NCBI RefSeq assembly: GCF_026041215.1
Contig: NZ_JAPEIQ010000013.1
Location: 62,001 to 126,000 of the forward strand
Length of the DNA: 64,000 bases
Direction: 5' to 3'
Source of the DNA: Hoyosella sp. YIM 151337
GTDB taxonomy: Bacteria; Actinomycetota; Actinomycetes; Mycobacteriales; Mycobacteriaceae
Every line of letters begins with the position of its first letter. The stretch's first letter is position 1. Under the pieces are notes generated by a model. It did no database searches. It was given only the letters and a program-made list of their open reading frames with translations, and was not told the origin of the DNA. The position numbers and the translations under genes were made by a program. Positions 21,339 through 29,882 of this stretch are shown in pieces.

Positions 21339-22136
21339 TCAGGAGTCGTATCTTCCCGGATCTGCGCAGAATGCACGCATGGCTGCTGCGAGCTGGGCAG
21401 CGTGGCTTCCGTCGAGGTATCGATGGTCGAACGTCGCTGTCAGCGTCAACAGGGGACGTACGACGACCGCACCGTCTTGGGCCACGGGTCGGTCAGCCAC
21501 AGCTCCGACGAGTAGCAGAACGGGCACCTTGTAATACGGCGCTAATGGTGAAATCGCCCTGCTCACGCCCCACATTCCGACTGAGGTCACCATCGCGGAG
21601 CCGAACGCGTCGCGGGGCATCCCCAGTTTCTTGAGATCCAGATGGAGGTCTGAAGTCAGCCATCCTGCCAGGCGCAGAACCACACGTAGCATTGGGACCG
21701 GAAGCGCCGACATCATCTGTTTGCCGCGCCCAAGCTGAGTGTCATCCCCGCGTTCGATCCCGGCGACGTGGTCCGCGAGTTCGCGTGCAATAGCGGCCGC
21801 AGGCTTTCTTTCCGTCTCCGCGATCTTCACACCGGTAAGCTCTGTGCCATTCGAGTACGAAACGATGAAGAACACGTCAACGGAGTCACGCGGGATCACG
21901 CGGCCGCGAGCGATCCGGACGTTCGCTGCAGGAACTGCTGCCAGCGCATAAGCAAGTGCTTTCCCGATGAGATGCGTCATCGTAATCCGTTCGCCAGTCC
22001 GTTCTCGTTCAGCGCGCATGTACTCGACGAGGGCGCCGGCGTCTACGTCGAGTTCACCGACGAACTGTGGATCGATTGGGGCACGCCACGTCGCTCGGGC
22101 CAGTTTTCGCCAGCCACGGATTCTGCCACCCTGCAT
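21339..22136 (-). CDS. stand-alone 2-oxoacid dehydrogenase E2 acyltransferase domain
   Basis: A 265-residue protein that covers only the catalytic (chloramphenicol acetyltransferase-like) domain of dihydrolipoamide acyltransferases. The active-site motif HRxxDG is present as DHRYLDG near the C terminus. The lipoyl and peripheral subunit-binding domains are absent, so it cannot act as a normal E2 core; it may transfer acyl groups from a free or foreign carrier, or be structural. AGAGGAG lies six bases before the ATG. It diverges from the small-protein gene at 22302, with a DosR-like site between them about 60 bp from this start. Confidence 0.85.
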   Translation of the reverse strand: MQGGRIRGWRKLARATWRAPIDPQFVGELDVDAGALVEYMRAERERTGERITMTHLIGKALAYALAAVPAANVRIARGRVIPRDSVDVFFIVSYSNGTELTGVKIAETERKPAAAIARELADHVAGIERGDDTQLGRGKQMMSALPVPMLRVVLRLAGWLTSDLHLDLKKLGMPRDAFGSAMVTSVGMWGVSRAISPLAPYYKVPVLLLVGAVADRPVAQDGAVVVRPLLTLTATFDHRYLDGSHAAQLAAAMRAFCADPGRYDS

Positions 22137-22191
22137 CTGAATCTCCTCTGCCGTAGATCTTCAGGATCGCGCAGAGCGCGTCAGCAAGTAA

Positions 22192-22205
22192 GTGACCAAA
22201 GGCCC
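22192..22205. promoter_or_regulatory. DosR-type box in divergent promoter region
   Basis: GTGACCAAAGGCCC matches the core at 11 of 14 positions and resembles the GGGACCAAGGTCCC form. Its centre is about 63 bp from the E2-domain gene start on the minus strand and 103 bp from the small-protein gene start on the plus strand. Confidence 0.6.
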
Positions 22206-22301
22206 TAAGGGCAATGCCGCAATGCTGTAGTGGCTGACATGGGCGCCAGCGCAGACTAGATACACCGCCGACCGCTTTCGTGTGTGCACAGAGGGGCTTC
22301 C

Positions 22302-22592
22302 ATGAACGGCGATTGCCTGCCGCCCAGTAGCGACCCAAGCTCGGATGACATCAGCAGGCGTCGCGCCGCATTGATCACGGCGCACTTCGCAACAGATGCG
22401 GACGATCTTCGACAGCTCCTCGACATGCTTGGGCTCCTCGACACCGAACCCGCTCAAGAATGCGTCCCCGACGAGGTATCTAATCCCAAACATCTGCACC
22501 TCGCAGCGCAAGTCAGCGGGACCGTGGGTTACTACTCCCCCGCGATCTTGCGCGCGATCGCGGCTTCCGCGGCGAACAACGCTCCACGTTAG
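22302..22592 (+). CDS. small protein with ATDADDLRxxLxMLGLL motif, copy 1
   Basis: A 96-residue protein of unknown function. The middle contains ATDADDLRQLLDMLGLLD (about residues 31-48), preceded by a helix RRAALITAHF. The same motif recurs in the gene at 23407, which makes the two paralogues. The C-terminal part (YYSPAILRAIAASAA) differs. GAGGGG lies about seven bases before the ATG. A DosR-like site lies about 100 bp upstream, and the PRC-barrel gene follows 55 bases downstream. Confidence 0.75.
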   Translation: MNGDCLPPSSDPSSDDISRRRAALITAHFATDADDLRQLLDMLGLLDTEPAQECVPDEVSNPKHLHLAAQVSGTVGYYSPAILRAIAASAANNAPR

Positions 22593-22647
22593 TCGCGGCT
22601 ACGAGCGGGTAGTTCGAGTCTGAGAACCCTTGGGAGAGGAGATATCG

Positions 22648-23292
22648 ATGGCTCGCAATACTGACGTCGACAGAATCGTTGGGATGACTGGCTATGGTTC
22701 CGACGGTGAAAAGATCGGCAAGGTTACCGACCTTTACATCGACAACTCAACGAATGAACCGTCCTGGGTAGCGCTGCGCACCGGGTTGTTGGGCATGAAA
22801 GAATCCCTCGTGCCGCTGGCGGAAGCCCACATGGATGACGAAGGAGTGCATTTCCCCTTCACGAAGGACACGGTGAAGGACGCGCCCGATGTCGGCAACG
22901 AGGGAGACCTATCGCCGCATCAGGAAGCAGAACTGTTCCGGTACTACGGGCTGCCATACCAAGATCCGAATGTGCAACAGGCGGGCGAACCTGTCACCCT
23001 GCGCGACGCCCCACCGCAAGAAAGACCAGCAAAGGAACCGCTGGCCGAAGAACCCTTGGCCGAAGAACCTAGCTCCGAGACAGTTTCTGCTGTGCCCGCC
23101 GTGCCCGAGCGCGATGAGCGCACGCCAGCAGACGAACCACCCGCACAGCCGCCAGTGCCACAGCAGCCGCCCGGGATGCGCTTGCGGCGCCGCGTTGTGC
23201 ATGAGACCCAGACCATCGATGTGCCCGTGGAGCGTGAAGAGTACGTTGTGGAGCGCGATGACGACACTGGCCTGGGGACGCCCGAGCGTTGA
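22648..23292 (+). CDS. PRC-barrel domain protein with partial DUF2382 tail
   Basis: A 214-residue soluble protein. Residues 5-75 form a PRC-barrel (VDRIVGMTGYGSDGEKIG, then WVALRTGLLG), a small beta-barrel found in photosynthetic reaction centre H subunits and in RimM. Then comes a repetitive stretch with PLAEEPLAEEP, rich in Pro and Glu. The end (LRRRVVHETQTIDVPVEREE) corresponds to one strand unit of DUF2382, which is normally about 100 residues, so that domain is cut down to a remnant. The ATG has GGAGAGGAGA before it. Such proteins are often stress-induced in actinobacteria; the exact role is unknown. Confidence 0.82.
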   Translation: MARNTDVDRIVGMTGYGSDGEKIGKVTDLYIDNSTNEPSWVALRTGLLGMKESLVPLAEAHMDDEGVHFPFTKDTVKDAPDVGNEGDLSPHQEAELFRYYGLPYQDPNVQQAGEPVTLRDAPPQERPAKEPLAEEPLAEEPSSETVSAVPAVPERDERTPADEPPAQPPVPQQPPGMRLRRRVVHETQTIDVPVEREEYVVERDDDTGLGTPER

Positions 23293-23329
23293 GTCACCAG
23301 AGGCCGACTCCCGCTGCAGCGTCGCAAAA

Positions 23330-23343
23330 GGGACCAAGGTCCC
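23330..23343 (+). promoter_or_regulatory. DosR-type box, perfect palindrome (GGGACC form)
   Basis: GGGACCAAGGTCCC has perfectly complementary arms (GGGACC and GGTCCC) around a two-base centre and differs from the M. tuberculosis core only at the inner pair. It lies about 70 bp upstream of the second small-protein gene. The form is shared with the sites at 10733 and 12185. Confidence 0.75.
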
Positions 23344-23406
23344 TACATGGAAGGGGCTTCCGCCGCTTACAAGGCGTCACGGTTGAAATTCAAACTAGAA
23401 GGGTAA

Positions 23407-23763
23407 ATGGTGTTCAGCCCTGCGGCTGCTGAGTTCCCGGACGGTCTTATGTCAGGTTCGCTACCAATTCTTCCCACTGACAAGGGAGGCCCCTTAAGCC
23501 ACGAGCAGTGTGTGAAAGCCGCGAAAGTCGCTGCGCACTACGCCACCGACGCGGACGATCTGCGCCACATCTTGTCCATGCTGGGCCTGCTCGAGGGGTG
23601 CAGTGAGGAGCCAGCGGACGCCTCAGGCGCCGCACATAATGGCCACTCTGCCCACAATGGAAACGGGTATTCGGTCCCGCAGACCTCCGTTATGGATCGG
23701 CTCAGCGCGCTCGAATTCGGACCTGAGGATCCCGGTTACGCTGCGGGTGCGGCCACCTGCTGA
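23407..23763 (+). CDS. small protein with YATDADDLRxxLxMLGLL motif, copy 2
   Basis: A 118-residue protein, paralogous to the one at 22302 over the segment VAAHYATDADDLRHILSML (about residues 41-59). The C-terminal half is different and His/Asn-rich (HNGHSAHNGNG). AGAAGGG lies a few bases before the ATG; an ATG 14 codons downstream is an alternative. No known domain is recognised. The last 28 bases overlap the 3' end of the convergent hydrolase gene. A perfect palindrome of DosR-box type stands about 70 bp upstream. Confidence 0.72.
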   Translation: MVFSPAAAEFPDGLMSGSLPILPTDKGGPLSHEQCVKAAKVAAHYATDADDLRHILSMLGLLEGCSEEPADASGAAHNGHSAHNGNGYSVPQTSVMDRLSALEFGPEDPGYAAGAATC

Positions 23764-24557
23764 ACGGGAGCCGACCGCACCGCGCTGCCCTTGAGCAGCA
23801 CGGAGACGACACCATCGGGGTCATCGTTCATCGGCACATGCCCGGCCAGCGGCATGATGACCAGATCCGCATGCGGGAACTTCTCGCGCACCCGAAAGGC
23901 CTGATAAACGGGAAGAATGAAGTCAAGCCCGCCCCATTGCACCGTCACCGGGATGGATTCGTCGACAGGTGCGCTGAGCTGGAACGTCGACTCCGCAACG
24001 CGCTCAGCGGTGACATTGTTCGCAAGCGAGGCAGCGTCTGCTGCCGCATCTTCCGGGCTAATGCGCCACGGACGGCTGAAGAACGGCGCAAGCGCGGCGC
24101 TGCGCACAGCTGTGTTCCGAAGCGCGTGCAAGCGAACCGGGCCGAGCGCTCGCGACACGAAGCGCAAGCCCCGGAACGTTTCGACGGTGCGCCGCTCATC
24201 GAGGGAGTTCAGCCAAAATCCAGCTGGCGAGAGTGCAGTCGCTGACGCAACGGCACCGCGCGCTGCGAGTTCTAGCGCCAGCCAGCCGCCGAGGGAGTTG
24301 CCTGCAACGTGGGCCAACTCGCCACGCGGGGTGACTTCGCCGATGAAGTTCTCGAGGATGTCGGCCATCATGTGTGCGGCATCGTCCCCCTCACCGAGGT
24401 GCGGTGATTGCCCGTGACCAGGCAGATCAACGGTCACCACTCGCCGATGCTCGGCAAGCTTCTGAATAACAGGCGTCCAGGCCTGCTGGCGGTGCACCAC
24501 GCCGTGCACCAATACGAGCGTCGGGCCTGCTCCGTAGATCCGGTACGCGAGATCCAT
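23736..24557 (-). CDS. alpha/beta hydrolase
   Basis: A 273-residue alpha/beta hydrolase with LVHGVVH (oxyanion hole), GNSLGG as the nucleophile elbow near residue 90 and a C-terminal catalytic His in AGHVPMNDDP. This is the general layout of esterases and C-C bond hydrolases; the substrate is unknown. The start chosen is the ATG with GGAGG ten bases upstream; an in-frame ATG 31 codons earlier would add a basic, poorly conserved-looking leader. An inverted repeat about 80-95 bp upstream may be an operator. The 3' end overlaps the convergent small-protein gene. Confidence 0.85.
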   Translation of the reverse strand: MDLAYRIYGAGPTLVLVHGVVHRQQAWTPVIQKLAEHRRVVTVDLPGHGQSPHLGEGDDAAHMMADILENFIGEVTPRGELAHVAGNSLGGWLALELAARGAVASATALSPAGFWLNSLDERRTVETFRGLRFVSRALGPVRLHALRNTAVRSAALAPFFSRPWRISPEDAAADAASLANNVTAERVAESTFQLSAPVDESIPVTVQWGGLDFILPVYQAFRVREKFPHADLVIMPLAGHVPMNDDPDGVVSVLLKGSAVRSAPVQQVAAPAA

Positions 24558-24760
24558 GCGGCTGTGTCCTCCACCTTCCCCCGGACCAGCCTGGATGCTG
24601 ACACTCCTGTGTGCCGAGCGACGTGATCCGGTACGTATGCGACGATGCATACGCGCGACTAGCTCACATTAGATGGAGACAATGAGCGTTGTAAATATCC
24701 GCGACGGCGTTTCTCACATAAGTTCGCGTCTCAAACCTGCAGCGGGTGTGGTGTGCATCA
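24558..24760. other. intergenic region without a gene
   Basis: About 200 bases between two minus-strand genes. It holds the leader of the hydrolase gene and the inverted repeat at 24634. Short open frames here lack ribosome-binding sites and family features. No DosR-type site was found. Confidence 0.6.
24634..24653. promoter_or_regulatory. inverted repeat, operator-like
   Basis: CGTATGC and GCATACG are exact reverse complements separated by six bases (GACGAT). The element lies 77-96 bp upstream of the hydrolase start and is the size of a TetR-, MarR- or LysR-type operator. No regulator gene is adjacent. Confidence 0.5.
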
Positions 24761-25390
24761 CTACAAATGTCGAACAAACCAGTCACGCGCGGCGTCAGCA
24801 GCCGCGCCGAGCGTTCCCGGTTCCTCGAACAAATGCGTGGCGCCCGGAATCGTCACCAGCAGCTTTTCGCACGTCATCGTGGTGAGAACCGCGCGGTTCA
24901 ACTCGAGAACGTCATGGTCGCGTTCACCCACGATAAGCAGCGTTGGCGCCGTTACGCGCGCTGCGTCAACCGCGAGGTCGGGACGGCCGCCACGTGACAC
25001 CACCGCTGAAACCCTGGTCCGTGCGGCCGCGTACAACGCGGCGGCCGCCCCAGTGCTCGCGCCAAAGAGACCCAGCGCCACGTCCGCTGGTTTCCACTGG
25101 TCACGCAACCAACTGGTGGCACCAAGTAATCGTTCCCCCAGCAGACCGATATCAAAGACGAGCCGCCTGTCGCCTTCCTCAGAAGGTGTCAGCAAGTCGA
25201 ACAGCAGCGTGCCCAGACCGGCCTGATGCAGAACGTCCGCGACGTAACGGTTGCGCGGACTCATCCGGCTGCTGCCGCTGCCATGAGCGAAAACGACAGG
25301 CCCCGCCGAACCGGCAGGTTTCACCAGGTCACCCGTGAGTTCCACCGAGCCGAGCCTGATGTTGACACTGTCCACATGTGGCATGGTCAT
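24761..25390 (-). CDS. dienelactone-hydrolase-like alpha/beta hydrolase
   Basis: A 209-residue hydrolase with VFAHGSGSSR near residue 35, nucleophile elbow GASTG near residue 115 and a catalytic His in PGATHLFEEPG. It resembles the hydrolase half of the phosphoribosyltransferase-hydrolase fusion protein Rv0571c, a DosR-regulon member, but here stands alone. GAGG lies five bases before the ATG, which is ten bases after the alcohol dehydrogenase stop, so it is the last gene of the minus-strand run beginning at 30897. Confidence 0.85.
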   Translation of the reverse strand: MTMPHVDSVNIRLGSVELTGDLVKPAGSAGPVVFAHGSGSSRMSPRNRYVADVLHQAGLGTLLFDLLTPSEEGDRRLVFDIGLLGERLLGATSWLRDQWKPADVALGLFGASTGAAAALYAAARTRVSAVVSRGGRPDLAVDAARVTAPTLLIVGERDHDVLELNRAVLTTMTCEKLLVTIPGATHLFEEPGTLGAAADAARDWFVRHL

Positions 25391-25400
25391 CGCATCCTCA

Positions 25401-26399
25401 CTAGGGAACGAGCACCGCGGCGCCGCTGAAGCGCCCCGCTGCGAGATCGCGCAGCGCATCATGCGCGCCGCTCAGCCGATACACGTGGCTCGACACCTCA
25501 AGTCGGTGACTACCCGCGAATTCCAGAAACTCACGAGCTTGCCCCCGCGTATTGGATGTCACGCTCCGCACCTGCCTTTCCCTGAACAAATGACGCTGAT
25601 AGTTGAGAACGGGAACATCGGTCAGGTGGATACCTGCGAGCGCGAGCGTTCCGCCCGCGTCTAGCGCTTCGAGTGCGGGCAACACGAGTTCCCCCGCGGG
25701 TGCGAAGAGAATTGCCGAATCCAGCGGCTCAGGGGGCGCGTCGGCCGCACCTTGCGCAGACGCGGCGCCAAGTTCAAGCGCAAGGTGCCGCGCATCCGCC
25801 CCGCGCGTCATGACATGCACTCTGCACCCTCTGGCGAGGGCGACCTGGGCTGTCAAGTGAGCACTGCCTCCGAAGCCGTAGATCCCGAGCACACCACCAG
25901 CAGGTACCTCCGCGCGCAGCAGCGCGTGGTAGCCAATAATTCCCGCGCACAACAGCGGGGCGAGTTCAGTGTCCGAGTAGCCACGTGGCAATCTCAGCGC
26001 GTAGTCCGCGGGCACAGTCGCGTACTCTGCATATCCCCCATCGCTATCCCAGCCCGTATAGCGGGACGCGGTGCAGAGATTCTCGGCGTCGCGTGCGCAA
26101 TACTTGCAGGCTCCGCACGTGTGACGCAGCCAGGCGATCCCGACTCGCTCACCCACATCGAAGCCCGTCACCGCGCCACCAGCCGACGCGACCTCACCCA
26201 CAACCTCATGTCCCGGCGTGACGTGTGGACGGTGCACTGCCAGGTCTCCCTCGACAACGTGCAGATCCGTTCGGCACACTCCGCATGCCAAAACACGAAC
26301 AAGTAGCTCGTTCTCCGCAGGTTGGGGGCGCTGCTCCTCGGTGAGCCGCAGAGGACTGCCGGTTATCGGTCCGGGTTCAGTAACTCGCCACCTGCGCAT
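25401..26399 (-). CDS. zinc-dependent alcohol dehydrogenase (MDR family)
   Basis: A 332-residue medium-chain dehydrogenase. Catalytic zinc ligands are in CGVCRTDLH and GHE ([13 protein letters not shown]); the four structural-zinc cysteines are in [15 protein letters not shown]. The Rossmann fold carries [10 protein letters not shown], which keeps the GxGxxG-like turn with a small change. It would oxidise alcohols or reduce aldehydes with NAD(P). AGGAG lies eight bases before the ATG. It follows the P1B-type ATPase gene by 37 bases. Longer starts upstream would add a poorly structured basic leader and are rejected. Confidence 0.92.
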   Translation of the reverse strand: MRRWRVTEPGPITGSPLRLTEEQRPQPAENELLVRVLACGVCRTDLHVVEGDLAVHRPHVTPGHEVVGEVASAGGAVTGFDVGERVGIAWLRHTCGACKYCARDAENLCTASRYTGWDSDGGYAEYATVPADYALRLPRGYSDTELAPLLCAGIIGYHALLRAEVPAGGVLGIYGFGGSAHLTAQVALARGCRVHVMTRGADARHLALELGAASAQGAADAPPEPLDSAILFAPAGELVLPALEALDAGGTLALAGIHLTDVPVLNYQRHLFRERQVRSVTSNTRGQAREFLEFAGSHRLEVSSHVYRLSGAHDALRDLAAGRFSGAAVLVP

Positions 26400-26436
26400 A
26401 GCGCTGCTCCTTAACTCCCCCATCGGGTACGCGCAC

Positions 26437-28734
26437 TCAGCCTGCGCCCGGCTTGTGTCCGCTGTCCTCAGCCAAACTGAAGTACGCTTCCTCCTCTTGA
26501 GCGAAGTGCAGCGTAAGGATCGCGTCAAGACCGTAGAGCGTCGCCCGCAAATCTTCGATTTGTTCAGCTGCGATACAACCAGTGGATTCGCTGAGATGCC
26601 GGCCCAATCGGCGTGTCAGCCGCTCGATCTCCGCGTGCTCACGGCTCATGGTCAGCGTCACCTCGCGGGTATTCCAGAGCGCGTTCAATGCGGGGTAAAG
26701 CTCCTTCTCCTCTGCTGCCTCATGAGGGAGTATCTCCCGCTGCAACGCTTCGTACGCAGCGCAGACCGCAACATACGCAGCGGCTGCCCTTCCGCTCTCG
26801 CTAAGTGCCGCCGCAGCGTGCCGTACAGCGGAACGCGCCTGGGACAGTTCGTCGTGTTCCTTCGCAAAACGCTCAAGCAGCCCGCTTACCGGACGGGCAA
26901 GCCGCGTACGTTTACGCAAAACGATCCGGAGCGAATTGAGGATCACAGCGACATCGATCCCTTCCTGCACGATTGCCCCAGCCAGCGGCACAAGCAGTCC
27001 TGCCGCCGCGAATCCCATGGCAATGAGTGAAAGAGACATGCCGATCATGGCGCTCTGCACGGCGAGACGGCGGCTGCCGCGAGCAATCTCGACCGCGTCG
27101 GCTAGGCGGTCGATTCGGTCGTCGACGATAACGGCGTCCGCAGCCTGCACCGCCGCTGTCGAGCCACGCGAACCGAGCGCCACTCCCACGTCTGCAGCCG
27201 CGAGGGCGGGGGCGTCGTTGATGCCATCACCGACCATCGCGGTTGGCGCCCGGCGGCACTCGTCCTGTACACGCCGAATCTTCGCAGCTGGGCTCGCGTC
27301 AGCGGCAACATCAGTCACCCCGATGAGCGCGGCGGTTTCCGCGGCGTTCTCAAGCTTGTCCCCCGTCAACAGCACCGTGCGACCGATTCCAGCGGAAGCG
27401 AGCCGGAGCATCGTCCGATTCGCGTCCGGCCGTATCCGGTCTGTCATGAGCAATGCACCGGCGAGAACGTCGTCGGCCTCGACCCACACCACCGAAGCGA
27501 GGTCGAGCCGGGCGCGGAGTGCCACGCCGCGGGCCCAATCGGGAGCAGTCTCGACGTGCAGCTGCCCCACGCGTATCCGCGTGCCGTCGACATACCCTTC
27601 GGCATAGGAGCCATGTGATTCTCGTACTTGTTTGGCGGGCATCAGGGCGGCACCGCTCTTGCGTGCCGCTCGAACGATCGCTTCGGCCGTAACGTGGGAC
27701 GAGTACTGCTCGACTGACGCCGCCTCAGCAAGTACAGATTGCGGATTATGCTCTGGCGCGGTTACCACTGCCGCAACGCTCGGCTGGCCGGTTGTGACCG
27801 TTCCAGTTTTGTCCATGACGAGAGTCCGAACCCGCCCGAGCGACTCGAGTGCGGCACCATCTTTGACGACCACCCCAGCGCTCGACGCGCGCGATAGGCC
27901 TCCCGTGATCGCAATGGGCACTGCCAGGATCAACGGGCACGGTGTGGCGGTGACGAGCACCGCGACGCCGCGGACGGGATCGCCACTGAGGAGCCACGCA
28001 CCCAAAGCGATAGCGACCGCCACCGGGAGGAACCACTGGGCGACGTGGTCGGCGATCCGCGCAATGGGCGCTGACTCGGCAGCTGCCTGCTGCGCGAGAT
28101 GCACGATTCCGGCGTAGGTGCTGTCAGCTGCCCGCGATGTCACGGACATCCGCACCGCGCCCCCGCCGTTCACCACGCCGCTGCGCACCGCGCTTCCACG
28201 CTCCCGGGTGACCAGAAGGGCTTCGCCGGTGAGGGCGGACTCGTCCAGCACAGCGTTCTCACAGAGGACGCCGTCAACGGGAACGATCTCTCCAGAACGC
28301 ACGACGACCTCGTCACCAGGCCTGATCGCGTCCACCTCGACAGTCTCGGTCCCTGCGGCCGTCACCCGGTGCGCGTGGCGCGGTGCACGATCCAACAAGG
28401 CAGTCAAGTCCTTCGCGGCGCGCCGGGACGCGAAACCTTCCAGCAAACGGCCCGTCGCCACCATAAGACCGATGACTGCGCCCGCCAGCAATTCGCCAAC
28501 CAGAAGTGTTGACGCAAGAGCGAGCACCGCGAGGAGGTCCGCACCGTACTTGTGCCGCCGAAAATCCTGGAACACCCACCATGCTGCGGGCAGCAAAACG
28601 ATGACGATCCCCCCGGCCCAAAGCGCGTCCGACGCGACCGTGCTGAACAGCCGCGCCACTCCGCCACCGGTGAGCGCGGCGATCACCGAAATAAGCAGCA
28701 ACGTCTGTGGGTTCCGGAGCCTGCGCAACGCCAT
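26437..28734 (-). CDS. P1B-5-type metal ATPase with C-terminal hemerythrin domain
   Basis: A 765-residue metal pump. It has the P1B layout with TGEA in the actuator domain, ion-site motif TPCP near residue 266 (instead of CPC or SPC), phosphorylation motif DKTGT near 307 and a GDGIND hinge. Residues about 618-765 form a hemerythrin-like four-helix bundle with [16 protein letters not shown] and HFAQEEE, the His and carboxylate ligands of a di-iron site. TPC plus hemerythrin defines subgroup P1B-5, linked to Ni/Fe transport. There is no N-terminal heavy-metal-associated domain. The ATG overlaps the deacetylase stop as TGATG; a GTG 18 codons earlier lacks a ribosome-binding site. Confidence 0.9.
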   Translation of the reverse strand: MALRRLRNPQTLLLISVIAALTGGGVARLFSTVASDALWAGGIVIVLLPAAWWVFQDFRRHKYGADLLAVLALASTLLVGELLAGAVIGLMVATGRLLEGFASRRAAKDLTALLDRAPRHAHRVTAAGTETVEVDAIRPGDEVVVRSGEIVPVDGVLCENAVLDESALTGEALLVTRERGSAVRSGVVNGGGAVRMSVTSRAADSTYAGIVHLAQQAAAESAPIARIADHVAQWFLPVAVAIALGAWLLSGDPVRGVAVLVTATPCPLILAVPIAITGGLSRASSAGVVVKDGAALESLGRVRTLVMDKTGTVTTGQPSVAAVVTAPEHNPQSVLAEAASVEQYSSHVTAEAIVRAARKSGAALMPAKQVRESHGSYAEGYVDGTRIRVGQLHVETAPDWARGVALRARLDLASVVWVEADDVLAGALLMTDRIRPDANRTMLRLASAGIGRTVLLTGDKLENAAETAALIGVTDVAADASPAAKIRRVQDECRRAPTAMVGDGINDAPALAAADVGVALGSRGSTAAVQAADAVIVDDRIDRLADAVEIARGSRRLAVQSAMIGMSLSLIAMGFAAAGLLVPLAGAIVQEGIDVAVILNSLRIVLRKRTRLARPVSGLLERFAKEHDELSQARSAVRHAAAALSESGRAAAAYVAVCAAYEALQREILPHEAAEEKELYPALNALWNTREVTLTMSREHAEIERLTRRLGRHLSESTGCIAAEQIEDLRATLYGLDAILTLHFAQEEEAYFSLAEDSGHKPGAG

Positions 28735-29585
28735 CACCAAAGCAGTTCGTCCAATGTCACGAAGCCATACCCCTGGCCGCGCAACCACGTGATGATCTGG
28801 GGCAGCGCGTCAGCATCCAGTGTCGACCCATCGGATGGGTGCGCGCCGACGTGCATCAGCACGATTTGCCCCGGCTGCGCCGTTGTTTGCACGCGGTCCA
28901 CGACTGTCTGGATACTTCTGCCACCGCTGGTGCCCTGCCAGCCGAGAGTGTCCACCGTCCAGCGAACCGCCAGATATCCAGCGCCGTTTACCGCTGCGAT
29001 ACTGCGCGCATCACGATCGCCGAAGGGAAACCGGAAGAAGGGCTTCGGGTTGCCACCCGCGGATGCTATGGACTGCTCGGCAGTCGCGATCTCCGCTCGG
29101 ATCTGGGTATCGCTCAGCGACGTGAAGTACGGATGCGTCTGCGAATGGTTGCCGAGTCGGTGGCCCTGGTTTGAGATGCTCGCTATCCCAGCCGGATTCG
29201 CCGCCGCGAACGCTCCGGTTGGAAAGAACGTTGCGCGGACATTTTCCGCCGCCAGCACGTCCAGTATTCGCTGCAGTCCGGCCCCACTCGCGCCCGCGTC
29301 AAATGTGAGCGCCACGACGCGCCTGTCCGTCGGCATCACCTCGATATCAGAGCCGATGTAGCGGGCAGGGAAAGCGGGAGCAGGCGGCGCAGGCTGGGGG
29401 AACGAGGCCGGGGGCGCCAGTGGGCTTGTTGCTGGCGGCGGCCCCGTTTCTGCAGGTGTCGTTGGCGGGGCCGTGCCAGCGAATGGAGGCTCGTTAGCCT
29501 CTTCTCTACTGGCACATGCCCCAACCAGCAACATGCAAGAGGTAACAGCTGCCAGTCTGACGAGAGGCGACTTCGGCTTCCTCAC
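28734..29585 (-). CDS. polysaccharide deacetylase lipoprotein (NodB domain)
   Basis: A 283-residue exported protein. A signal peptide ends in the lipobox LLVGAC (Cys near residue 24), then a Pro/Ala-rich linker to about residue 75 and a NodB domain. Motifs seen: LTFDAG (motif 1, with Ala where many members have the second metal-binding Asp), NHSQTH (zinc His pair), RFPFGDRD, TLGW and VLMH. It would remove acetyl groups from a cell-wall or surface polysaccharide. It overlaps the upstream small-protein gene by four bases (ATGA) and the ATPase gene by TGATG. Confidence 0.88.
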   Translation of the reverse strand: MRKPKSPLVRLAAVTSCMLLVGACASREEANEPPFAGTAPPTTPAETGPPPATSPLAPPASFPQPAPPAPAFPARYIGSDIEVMPTDRRVVALTFDAGASGAGLQRILDVLAAENVRATFFPTGAFAAANPAGIASISNQGHRLGNHSQTHPYFTSLSDTQIRAEIATAEQSIASAGGNPKPFFRFPFGDRDARSIAAVNGAGYLAVRWTVDTLGWQGTSGGRSIQTVVDRVQTTAQPGQIVLMHVGAHPSDGSTLDADALPQIITWLRGQGYGFVTLDELLW

Positions 29586-29845
29586 ATCTCACCGCACAGA
29601 AGCGAATGCACTATTTTATGTGCTTCAGGATTGTCATGCAGAACACGGTGAACCTGCTGGGCTACAGCATCATCGCTATGCAGGAACTGGTGCACTTCGT
29701 GCTGGATCGTCCCGCGTGGGTGCTCACAGGCCATGTGCATATCGTGATGCGCACTCGCTCCTGCTACTCCCGCGGCAAATACGAGAGTCACACCGCCGAG
29801 TACTCCGGCGGCCATTGCACGTCGCAACGTTTTCTTTGCACTCAT
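29582..29845 (-). CDS. secreted His-rich small protein, hemophore-like
   Basis: An 87-residue protein with a signal peptide of about 30 residues (KKTLRRAMAAGVLGGVTL, cleavage after ASA), leaving a mature part of about 57 residues. That part has two Cys near its ends, likely to form one disulfide, and many His residues (HHDMHMACEH, HEVHQFLH, HRVLHDN). The pattern of a small two-Cys, helical, exported protein resembles mycobacterial heme-binding proteins; His content also allows metal binding. GGAG lies five bases before the ATG. Its neighbours include a metal ATPase with a di-iron domain, so metal or heme handling outside the cell is a reasonable guess. Confidence 0.72.
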   Translation of the reverse strand: MSAKKTLRRAMAAGVLGGVTLVFAAGVAGASAHHDMHMACEHPRGTIQHEVHQFLHSDDAVAQQVHRVLHDNPEAHKIVHSLLCGEM

Positions 29846-29882
29846 TTCAGCTCCAATCACCGTTGCACGACCTTGTCTATGT

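Noticed and set aside
24673-25229. Plus-strand frames opposite the dienelactone-hydrolase-like gene
   Set aside because: Antisense to a gene with a complete catalytic triad; no domain in the translations.
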